From: JABFRZ01 sp031413955
Lineage (GTDB): Bacteria > Planctomycetota > UBA1135 > GCA-002686595
Direction: 5' to 3'
DNA: 9,449 nucleotides
NCBI GenBank assembly: GCA_031413955.1
Contig: JANOGB010000529.1
Location: 1 to 9,449 of the forward strand
Shown in pieces: positions 1 through 5,097 of this stretch; position 1 is the stretch's first letter; the number at the start of each line of letters is the position of its first letter. The notes below the pieces were generated by a model that was not told the origin of the DNA, did no database searches, and saw only the letters and a list, made by a program, of their open reading frames with translations. The position numbers and the translations under genes are program-made.

Positions 1-207
1 GAGGTTCCTGAGCGCCTTCTCCTCGCGCAGGTTGACGACGGACAGGATGAGCATGTCCCGCGCGACTCCGCCGTTGCCGCTGCCCGTTCCGATGCCCTCG
101 GCGATGTTGCCCGGCGCCACGACGCTGGGATTGGCGGGCACGGCGTAGGCCTCGATGAAGTGCCGCTGAATCTCGTTGGCCACGACGGTCAGCGCGTGCG
201 AGATCAC
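1..207 (-). CDS. DUF4255/Pvc16-type contractile injection system protein, N-terminal 69 residues (continues past left edge)
   Basis: The frame is open from a GTG at 207 down to base 1 without a stop, so only the N-terminus is present. It begins MISHALTVVANEI, has PGNIAEG near residues 32-38, and ends with DMLILSVVNLREEKALRNL at residues 51-69. An opening helix followed by a hydrophobic strand and then a 'SLVN-EEEKTLKN'-like motif is the hallmark I recall for DUF4255 (Pvc16 N-terminal) proteins. In that family the protein caps or terminates the tail tube and sheath of phage-tail-like extracellular injection systems such as PVC, Afp and MAC. The GTG start shares GTGA with the stop of the upstream receiver-like gene, a 4-base overlap that implies translational coupling. 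No independent ribosome site is obvious. Sheath, tube and baseplate genes would be expected further left, outside the window. The family call is from memory of the motif, and the protein is incomplete. Confidence 0.8.
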   Translation of the reverse strand, partial: MISHALTVVANEIQRHFIEAYAVPANPSVVAPGNIAEGIGTGSGNGGVARDMLILSVVNLREEKALRNL

Positions 208-569
208 GGCGTCGCGCTCCCGCCGAAGGACGTCCGGATGAGCCCGACGAGACGGTTGGGCGAGACGTCCAGGCATTGCGCCGCGCGCGGCTCGAGCCAG
301 TGCAGCTCGGCGGCCTTGCCGCGGTCCGACAATACGAGCACCTTGAGGCCTTCATGGTCGCGCATCAGCCGTTCCTTGCTGCCGGCGGCCATGACTGCGT
401 CGTCGAAGACGAGTACGTCCGCCTGCGAGTCCCGCAGCAGCTCGTCCACGTCCGCGTATCCGCCGGCTTCACCAACGATCAGCATGTCGAACTCGCTCCC
501 GATGACCTCGATCACGATGTCTCGCAGCAGACGTGGCATACTGCCCAGTGCAATTCGAATGGGCCTCAA
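204..569 (-). CDS. Stand-alone degenerate receiver-domain protein (121 aa), coupled to the DUF4255 gene
   Basis: The protein is a single CheY-like receiver with no output domain. It aligns with NarL-type receivers: MRPIRIALGSMPRLLRDIV (strand 1/helix 1), IVGEAGGYADVDELL, then ADVLVFDDAVM, where Asp56 sits at the phospho-acceptor position. Other active-site residues are missing. The acidic pair after strand 1 is replaced by Ser-Met (residues 10-11), and the conserved Lys near strand 5 is replaced by Leu100 (AAQCLDVSP). Ser81 may stand in for the Thr/Ser switch residue. Without the acidic pair, Mg2+-dependent phosphorylation is doubtful, so a phosphorylation-independent role such as dimerisation or sequestration is plausible (inference). 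The TTG start at 569 was chosen because GGAGG (580-576) lies six bases upstream and the receiver fold begins at once; the frame continues open upstream but without receiver-like sequence. The stop overlaps the next gene's GTG by four bases. Confidence 0.8.
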   Translation of the reverse strand: MRPIRIALGSMPRLLRDIVIEVIGSEFDMLIVGEAGGYADVDELLRDSQADVLVFDDAVMAAGSKERLMRDHEGLKVLVLSDRGKAAELHWLEPRAAQCLDVSPNRLVGLIRTSFGGSATP

Positions 570-759
570 GCGGCGCCTCCGCGGTTCTTCGCGCTCAGAA
601 TGCGGCCGATGCGGCGCTCTGGGAATGGATCCGCCGATCCAATCCTGATCCGCTTCGCCGTTCGGATGGCGTAGAACATTCGATCCACTCCCCGGCCGAG
701 GAACAACCGCGTCCAGTTCCGGACTCGGGGCCCCCGTCAGCCCTCCGCCGGGCCTCGAT
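570..759 (-). other. 190-bp gap between the two regulator genes; possible promoter region with repeated GATCC
   Basis: No coding frame here looks real. The stretch separates the LuxR-type regulator from the receiver-like gene, so it may carry the promoter of the injection-system operon. GATCC occurs at 628-632, 636-640, 647-651 and 682-686, four times in under 60 bases, upstream of the TTG start. I see no convincing -35/-10 pair and no T-tailed terminator after the regulator. Confidence 0.35.
576..580 (-). promoter_or_regulatory. Shine-Dalgarno site deciding the TTG start of the receiver-like gene
   Basis: GGAGG on the minus strand lies six bases before the TTG at 569. No ATG in the same frame between 569 and the receiver core is as well placed; the first internal ATG (Met11) would cut off strand 1 of the fold. 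Confidence 0.65.
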
Positions 760-1452
760 TCAGGCGCGCGACAGCATGCGGCGAGCCACGGCGGCGGCTC
801 GCGAGCGCGTGCGCACGCCGAGCCGGTCGAGGATGTTGTGGACGTGATTGCGTGCGGTGGCGGCGGAGATGTGCAGGCGCGACGCGATCTCCTTGTTGGT
901 GAGGCCCTCGTCCACCAGGCGCAGGACCTGTATCTCGCGTTGCGTGAGCGGCATGCCCTGCCCGGGGACCCCGAAGGCGCCGGCGAGTGCGGCGACGCGC
1001 GCAACCAGGGCGCCCGCGATGCGCCGCGAGCATGCCAGCTCCCCGGACGCGGCGCAGCGGATCGCCTCGACCAGGTCGGCCGTGCTCCCCGAGCGGCTCA
1101 CGAAGCCCGTGATGCCCGCTTCCGCGCAGGCCACGATCTGCGCCTGGTCGTCCTGCACCCCCAGGCCGACGACCTTCACCACCGGAAAACGGTCCGACAC
1201 CACTCGCGCGGCGCCCAGTGCCTCTGGAAGAGCGAGGTCGATCAGGACCACGTCGGCCGGCTCCTGCAGCAGCAGGTCAAGCGCGACGTCGACCGTGCTC
1301 GCCGTACGCACGACGGCCGGCTCGATCGCCTGGGTCACGAGTCGGACCAGACCCTCCCGGTATAGGCAGATCTCGGAGAGGATGAGGAGCCTGCTCATCG
1401 GCGTGTCCATTCCCTCGACTTCCGCGTCGACGACTCCGCCTGTGGTATGCAT
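760..1452 (-). CDS. NarL/FixJ-family response regulator with LuxR-type helix-turn-helix (230 aa)
   Basis: Two domains are visible. The receiver spans about residues 20-135: RLLILSEICLYREGL with Glu27 as the acidic residue, and ADVVLIDLALP with phospho-acceptor Asp72. The usual switch Thr/Ser is Gly96 and the conserved Lys appears as Arg120 (GFVSRSG), so the active site is not fully canonical. A LuxR/GerE DNA-binding domain covers about 168-225 (LTQREIQVLRLVDEGLTNKE, then HISAATARNHVHNILDRLGV), with the family's typical GLTNKEIA and recognition-helix sequence. Length is normal for the family. The ATG at 1452 follows AGGAGG by seven bases; the longer upstream frame to 1785 has no domain content. 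It lies upstream of the receiver-like and DUF4255 genes in the same direction, so it probably regulates them, itself, or both (inference). No partner histidine kinase is in the window. Confidence 0.92.
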   Translation of the reverse strand: MHTTGGVVDAEVEGMDTPMSRLLILSEICLYREGLVRLVTQAIEPAVVRTASTVDVALDLLLQEPADVVLIDLALPEALGAARVVSDRFPVVKVVGLGVQDDQAQIVACAEAGITGFVSRSGSTADLVEAIRCAASGELACSRRIAGALVARVAALAGAFGVPGQGMPLTQREIQVLRLVDEGLTNKEIASRLHISAATARNHVHNILDRLGVRTRSRAAAVARRMLSRA

Positions 1453-1580
1453 GCGCCCCCCCTCCTCCCGGATTGTCCAGTCAGCTCGTACCGGGCGACT
1501 GGCCCGATTCGTCCTGGCGAGCAGCTCCCGCTCCGGGACGATCAAGGTGCATGATGATAGCGGACATCGGCCCCATTGGA

Positions 1581-1594
1581 GACCCGATCGGGTC
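1581..1594. promoter_or_regulatory. Perfect 14-bp palindrome, candidate operator
   Basis: GACCCGATCGGGTC is its own reverse complement. Its centre is about 31 bases upstream of the candidate TATCAT box of the response-regulator gene, roughly -41 relative to a start site implied by that box. That is where a dimeric activator overlapping the -35 would sit. The link to a particular protein is a guess. Confidence 0.4.
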
Positions 1595-1714
1595 CCGGTA
1601 GCCAGAAGTAGAGGGGGCTTGGGCAGGCAGTGGCCACGGATGCAGGCTCGATCGAACGTCAGTGAACGGCGGCAAGGGGCCGAGCCCGAGGAAGGACGGA
1701 TGTTGGGCCCCCAC

Positions 1715-1738
1715 TTCTCTTGCCTGTTCTCTTGCCTG
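1715..1738. repeat. Perfect tandem duplication of a 12-mer
   Basis: TTCTCTTGCCTG occurs twice with no gap (1715-1726 and 1727-1738). It lies in non-coding DNA about 260 bases upstream of the response-regulator start. Direct repeats at a 12-bp period could be paired protein sites or simple slippage. Confidence 0.7.
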
Positions 1739-1765
1739 CCAGCGATCCGACCGAAGGAACTCCGC

Positions 1766-2419
1766 TCACTCCGTGGGCGGAGCAAGAGCGATGGCGAGCA
1801 AGAGCTCGTGCAGGGCCTTCTCGTCGACCGGCGTCTCCGCGGGCCAGTGGGCGAAGAGCACCAGGGGGCGCTTCGGCGAGCTCAGGTCCACGCGCGCCTC
1901 CTCTTTCCAGCCGCCGCCCTTCGCGAAGCTGCGCTCGACCAGCAGCTTGGAGCTCCAGTCGCCCCAGGAGATCTCGTCGCGCTTCATCGTCGTGTGCCAG
2001 TCGAAGGCTTTCTCGCGCTCCCATTCCTTCATGCGCGCGCCGACTCCGCCGCCCTCCTCCATGTCCCCCGTCGACATGTCCCCCATCGACGAAGTACGGA
2101 ACAGCGGCTCGACCGCCGCGTGGCTGCGGTATTCGAGGAACAGGACCTCGCACGGTGCGCCCTCTCCCTCAGGACGCTCGAAGCGCACGAGCGTGTCGCC
2201 CGTCGGCAGGCGCACGGCCGAGTCCAGGGCCAGGCCGAAGGGCAAGGCGCCGTCGCCGAAGAACTCGAGTTGCTTGGCGGCGCCGTCCACGGGCGCGACG
2301 AGGAACTTCTGTCCGAGCCAGGCCAGTGCGCCCAGGAACAGGGCCAGGGTGAAGAAGGTGCCGAGCACACGCGCGGCGCCCGTGCTCTGTGCCGGGATGG
2401 CTGCAGCGTCTGCGCTCAT
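1766..2419 (-). CDS. Single-pass membrane protein of unknown function (217 aa), last gene of the metabolic cluster
   Basis: I do not recognise a named family. The protein has a short N-terminus, one hydrophobic helix at about residues 18-36 (VLGTFFTLALFLGALAWLG) and a soluble domain of about 180 residues, probably extracytoplasmic. The middle has a Met/Gly/Glu-rich stretch (SSMGDMSTGDMEEGGG, about 111-126) followed by a charged, Trp-rich segment (MKEWEREKAFDWHTTMKRDE). The ATG at 2419 overlaps the stop of the preceding gene in ATGA, so the two are probably translationally coupled; a GGGAG sits only two bases before the ATG. Its architecture resembles its neighbour's (N-terminal anchor plus FGLGL/FGLAL-containing domain), so they may be distant paralogues or partners. 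No catalytic motif is visible. Confidence 0.8.
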   Translation of the reverse strand: MSADAAAIPAQSTGAARVLGTFFTLALFLGALAWLGQKFLVAPVDGAAKQLEFFGDGALPFGLALDSAVRLPTGDTLVRFERPEGEGAPCEVLFLEYRSHAAVEPLFRTSSMGDMSTGDMEEGGGVGARMKEWEREKAFDWHTTMKRDEISWGDWSSKLLVERSFAKGGGWKEEARVDLSSPKRPLVLFAHWPAETPVDEKALHELLLAIALAPPTE

Positions 2420-3057
2420 GGCTCCCGCCACACGTCGAACGGCGCGAGGAAGGCCTCGACCTCGGCGTCCTCGATGCGCTCCGCGCCGCCGCGCCGCCGC
2501 AGCTCGAGCGTGCGCGGCTTCTTCCTGCTGCCGGACAGGTCCACGCGGATCCCGACGCCGTTCGCATCCGCCGGCTCGGGATGCACGCGGGTGAAGCGCA
2601 GGCAGGGAACCTCGTGACCCTGGACGACCAGCTTGCCGCTCTCGGGCTCGAGCAATCGTCCGAGGCCCAGCGGCAGCTCGAAGTCCGGATCCATGAGCTG
2701 GTCGTAGTCCGAACTGGCCGACGACGGATACTCGATGAGCGTCGCGCGCAAGCCCTTCGCCTCGTCGAGCAGGTGGAACTGGTCGGCTCCGAGGCCCAGT
2801 CCGAACTGCATCTCGATACCCGCGGGCCGCTGGTCGAAGGCCAGCACTTCGGCCAGGCGCGGCCACTGCTTCTCGGGATCGATGCTCTCGCGGATCACGC
2901 GCGAGGCGAACACGACCACGGCGATCACGATCAGGGTCGTGAACAGGCACCCGCCGCCGCAGCCCCACCAGACCCACGAGGGAATGCGTTTCTTTTTGGG
3001 GCGCGCCTCGCCGCCCTCCTCGCCCCAGTCCGTGCTCGTCGTGCGCGGCTCTTCCAT
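2416..3057 (-). CDS. Single-pass membrane protein of unknown function (213 aa), coupled to the dehydrogenase gene
   Basis: This is a hypothetical protein. A charged N-terminal tail ends in a basic patch (RPKKKRIPSW, 19-28), followed by one transmembrane helix at about 28-52 whose start is Gly/Cys-rich (WWGCGGGCLF). The basic patch before the helix suggests the tail stays in the cytoplasm and the C-terminal domain of about 160 residues is exported. That domain has alternating hydrophobic and polar strands (GIEMQFGLGLGAD, LVVQGHEVPCLRFT) and no enzyme motif I can see. The ATG at 3057 overlaps the stop of the dehydrogenase by one base (TGATG), and no Shine-Dalgarno is evident, so reinitiation by terminating ribosomes is likely. 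Its own stop overlaps the next gene by four bases. The same architecture in the next gene suggests a membrane complex of two related subunits (inference). Confidence 0.82.
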   Translation of the reverse strand: MEEPRTTSTDWGEEGGEARPKKKRIPSWVWWGCGGGCLFTTLIVIAVVVFASRVIRESIDPEKQWPRLAEVLAFDQRPAGIEMQFGLGLGADQFHLLDEAKGLRATLIEYPSSASSDYDQLMDPDFELPLGLGRLLEPESGKLVVQGHEVPCLRFTRVHPEPADANGVGIRVDLSGSRKKPRTLELRRRGGAERIEDAEVEAFLAPFDVWREP

Positions 3058-3926
3058 CAGACCCAGTCGTAGAAGCCGCGCCCGCTCTTCTTGCCGAGCT
3101 CGCCGCGCGCGACCTTGTCACGGAGGAGCTGCGGCGGCGTGAAGCGCTCGCCCAGCTCCGCGGCCAGGTACTCGGCGATCGAGAGACGCACGTCGAGGCC
3201 GACCAGATCCGTCAGGCGCAGCGGGCCCATCGGGAAACCGTAGCCGAGGGTCATGGCCTTGTCGATGTCGGCCGCCGTCGCGACGCCCGCCTCGAGCATG
3301 CGCATGGCCTCCAGGCCGATGGCGAGGCCGAGGCGCGAGGACGCGAAGCCCGGCGCGTCCGCGACCTCGATCGGGTCTTTTCCGAGGCGCAGGGCCAGGG
3401 CGAGCGCGAGCCCGACCGCCGGCCGCGAGCTCTGCTCGGCGCGCACGACCTCGACCAGCTTCATGATGTGCACCGGATTGAAGAAGTGCATCCCGACCAC
3501 GCGTTCCGGATGCGCGGCGGCGGCAGCGATCTCCGTGATCGAGAGCGAGGAAGTGTTGGTCGCGAGCAGGACGTTCGCCGGCAGACGGCCCAGCGTCTCG
3601 AACAGACCACGCTTGAGCTCGAGCTTCTCGGGCACCGCCTCGATCACGACCTCGGCGCCCTCGGTCGCGCGCGCGAGCTCGGTCGTGAACTCGAGCGCCG
3701 CCAGCGCCGCGTCGCGCGCGCTGGCCGTCACCTTGCCCTTCTCGACGCCCTGCTCGAGGTTGGCGCGCACCTTGGCGCGCGCCTGGTCGAGCGCGCCCGC
3801 GTGCACGTCGTACACGCGCGTCGAGATCCCGGCCATGGCCAGGACCTGGGCGATGCCGTGCCCCATGGTCCCGGAACCGAGCACGGCCGCACGCTGGATC
3901 GTCTGAGCGTCTTGCATGGCAGTCAT
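3057..3926 (-). CDS. 3-hydroxyacyl-CoA / 3-hydroxybutyryl-CoA dehydrogenase (289 aa)
   Basis: The enzyme oxidises (S)-3-hydroxyacyl-CoA to 3-ketoacyl-CoA with NAD, a cytoplasmic beta-oxidation step; it is of the Hbd/PaaH/FadB2 single-function type. The N-terminal Rossmann motif is AAVLGSGTMGHGIAQ (about 13-27), with Asp40 ending strand 2 (VYDVH), which favours NAD. Catalytic residues follow: Ser126/127 in TNTSSLSI, His147 in GMHFFNP and Glu159 in KLVEVV. The C-terminal domain has DKAMTLGYGFPMGPLRLTDL and ends GKKSGRGFYDW. The substrate-pocket Asn of the mammalian enzyme (GFIVNRL) is Ser197 here (GFASSRLG), a change I recall from a bacterial subfamily. Length is normal. The start at 3926 overlaps the stop of the upstream oxidoreductase in ATGA; a second ATG at 3917 is possible. 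It sits third after the hydratase, whose product is its substrate. The exact chain-length preference cannot be told. Confidence 0.95.
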   Translation of the reverse strand: MTAMQDAQTIQRAAVLGSGTMGHGIAQVLAMAGISTRVYDVHAGALDQARAKVRANLEQGVEKGKVTASARDAALAALEFTTELARATEGAEVVIEAVPEKLELKRGLFETLGRLPANVLLATNTSSLSITEIAAAAAHPERVVGMHFFNPVHIMKLVEVVRAEQSSRPAVGLALALALRLGKDPIEVADAPGFASSRLGLAIGLEAMRMLEAGVATAADIDKAMTLGYGFPMGPLRLTDLVGLDVRLSIAEYLAAELGERFTPPQLLRDKVARGELGKKSGRGFYDWV

Positions 3927-4957
3927 TGTCCGGGCACGAGCACGATCTTGCCCACGACCTTGCGGCTCTCGAGCAGCTCGTGGGCCTCGCGCACCTTCGA
4001 GAGCGGCAGCACGCGGTCCACGACGGGCCGAAGAGTGCCCCTGGCGAGGCTCGCGAAGATCTCGGGAAAGGCCGCGCGCGGCCCCATGGTCGAGCCGAGC
4101 ACGGACAGGTTCTTGATGAACAGGTGCGGCAGCGCGATCTCGACCATCGGGCCGGTCGTGCCGCCGCAGGTCACGAGCCGCCCGTTGCGCGCCAGCACGG
4201 CCATCGAGGTCTTCCAGGTGGCCGGACCGACGTGCTCGACGACGAGGTCGGCGCCCTTGCCGCTCGTTAGCTTCTTGAATTCCTTGCCCCAGCCTTCGGA
4301 GCGATGGTCGAGCACGGCCTCGGCGCCGAGCTCGCGGCACAGACGCTGCTTCTCCTCGCTGCCCGCGGTGGCGAAGACGCGCGCGCCGCGCTGCTTCGCA
4401 AGCTGGATCGCGGCCGAGCCTACGCCGCTCGCGCCGCCGAGTACGAGCACGGTCTCGCCGGCCTTCACCTGGCCGCGCGACACCACCAAGCCCCAGGCGG
4501 TGACGAAGACCAGCGGCACGGCCGCGGCCTGCACGGGGTCGACGTTCTTCGGGAGCGGGAGCAGGTAGCGCGCCTCGAGCGCAACGAACTCGCAGGCGAG
4601 TCCGTCGCAGTGCTCGCCGCGGATCGAGTAGTCGGGCGCGAGGTGATCGTTGCCGGCCTTGTCCTCGGGCGAGTTGCCGGAGCTGTAGCCCGGCTCGATC
4701 ACGACCTTGTCGCCTAGTCTCGGGCTCGTCACGCCCGCGCCGAGGGCCACGACCTCGCCCGTGCCGTCGCACCCGAGGATGCGTGGGAACGTCACCGGGA
4801 ACCCGGGCATGCCGCGCCGCACCCAGAGATCGAGGTGGTTGAGCGAGACGCCCAGCACGCGCACGAGCGCCTGCCCGGGACCGGGCGCGGGTTTCGGGAT
4901 GTCCTCGACGCAGAGGACCGACGGGTCGCCGTGCTGGTGGATGCGGACAGCCTGCAT
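3923..4957 (-). CDS. Zinc-type alcohol dehydrogenase-like / quinone oxidoreductase family protein (MDR superfamily, 344 aa)
   Basis: This is a medium-chain dehydrogenase/reductase. The N-terminal catalytic domain has SLNHLDLWVRRG (38-49) and ILGCDGTGEVVALG (60-73). The nucleotide-binding motif is VLVLGGASGVGSAAIQLAK (about 170-188). The C-terminal part has HVGPATWKTSM, RNGRLVTCGGTTG and ends VVGKIVLVPGQ. The usual catalytic-zinc Cys is Asn40, as in relatives I recall. The lobe that normally binds structural zinc with four Cys is present at about 89-110 (PGYSSGNSPEDKAGNDHL), but its Cys residues are gone, so this copy probably binds no zinc. It may be an NAD(P)H-dependent enoyl- or quinone-type reductase; the substrate is unknown. 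The ATG at 4957 is supported by AGGAGG five bases upstream. It is separated from the hydratase by the hairpin repeat and overlaps the dehydrogenase by four bases. Confidence 0.93.
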   Translation of the reverse strand: MQAVRIHQHGDPSVLCVEDIPKPAPGPGQALVRVLGVSLNHLDLWVRRGMPGFPVTFPRILGCDGTGEVVALGAGVTSPRLGDKVVIEPGYSSGNSPEDKAGNDHLAPDYSIRGEHCDGLACEFVALEARYLLPLPKNVDPVQAAAVPLVFVTAWGLVVSRGQVKAGETVLVLGGASGVGSAAIQLAKQRGARVFATAGSEEKQRLCRELGAEAVLDHRSEGWGKEFKKLTSGKGADLVVEHVGPATWKTSMAVLARNGRLVTCGGTTGPMVEIALPHLFIKNLSVLGSTMGPRAAFPEIFASLARGTLRPVVDRVLPLSKVREAHELLESRKVVGKIVLVPGQ

Positions 4958-4983
4958 CAACTCCTCCTCTCCATCGTTTTTCG

Positions 4984-5071
4984 TTCTCTGTGGAACTCTG
5001 TGTTCTCTGTGCCTCTGTGGTTCTTCCGAACCAACCACAGAGGCACAGAGAACACGGAGCCTCGCAGAGAA
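4984..5071. repeat. Dispersed inverted repeat, copy A (perfect 23-bp stem), inside the metabolic cluster
   Basis: Arms at 5000-5022 and 5033-5055 are perfectly complementary over 23 bases (CTCTGTGCCTCTGTGGTT is the inner part of the left arm) around a 10-base loop. A weaker outer extension pairs 4984-4990 with 5065-5071. A nested alternative, GGTTC/GAACC (5019-5023, 5028-5032), would form a tight TTCC loop. It fills most of the 140-bp gap between the hydratase stop and the oxidoreductase start. Neither strand has a T-tract after the stem, so it is not a standard intrinsic terminator. It may block or slow transcription, protect mRNA ends, or be a selfish repeat. The arm sequence is shared with the two copies at the right end. 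Confidence 0.9.
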
Positions 5072-5097
5072 GAGAAAGAAAGCATGGATCGATGGCT

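Larger units (their letters stand above)
1453..1765 (-). promoter_or_regulatory. 313-bp upstream region of the response-regulator gene
   Basis: This is the only long spacer between the five-gene metabolic cluster and the regulator genes. Reading on the minus strand it holds, in order, the tandem 12-mer (1738-1715), a 14-bp palindrome (1594-1581), a TATCAT hexamer (1559-1554) that could be a -10 box, and a strong AGGAGG just before the ATG. There is no good TTGACA-like -35, which would fit an activator-dependent promoter. A short CTCCGC/GCGGAG inverted repeat (1762-1783) overlaps the stop of the upstream gene but lacks a T-tract. The promoter position is inferred only. Confidence 0.4.

Noticed and set aside
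696..730. Sigma-54 type promoter (TGGAC...TTGTT, minus strand)
   Set aside because: The -24 GG and -12 GC spacing does not fit the consensus.
1762..1783. Intrinsic terminator at the end of the metabolic cluster
   Set aside because: The CTCCGC/GCGGAG stem is only six bases, overlaps the stop codon and has no T-tract.
1453..1785. N-terminal extension of the response regulator to 1785
   Set aside because: The extra 111 residues show no domain and cross a spacer with regulatory-looking repeats; AGGAGG directly precedes the ATG at 1452.
848..2617. A 589-codon plus-strand open frame opposite the regulator and hypothetical genes
   Set aside because: It lies antisense to genes with clear domains, has low-complexity Arg/Ser/Ala-rich composition and no motif; long antisense frames are expected in DNA this GC-rich.
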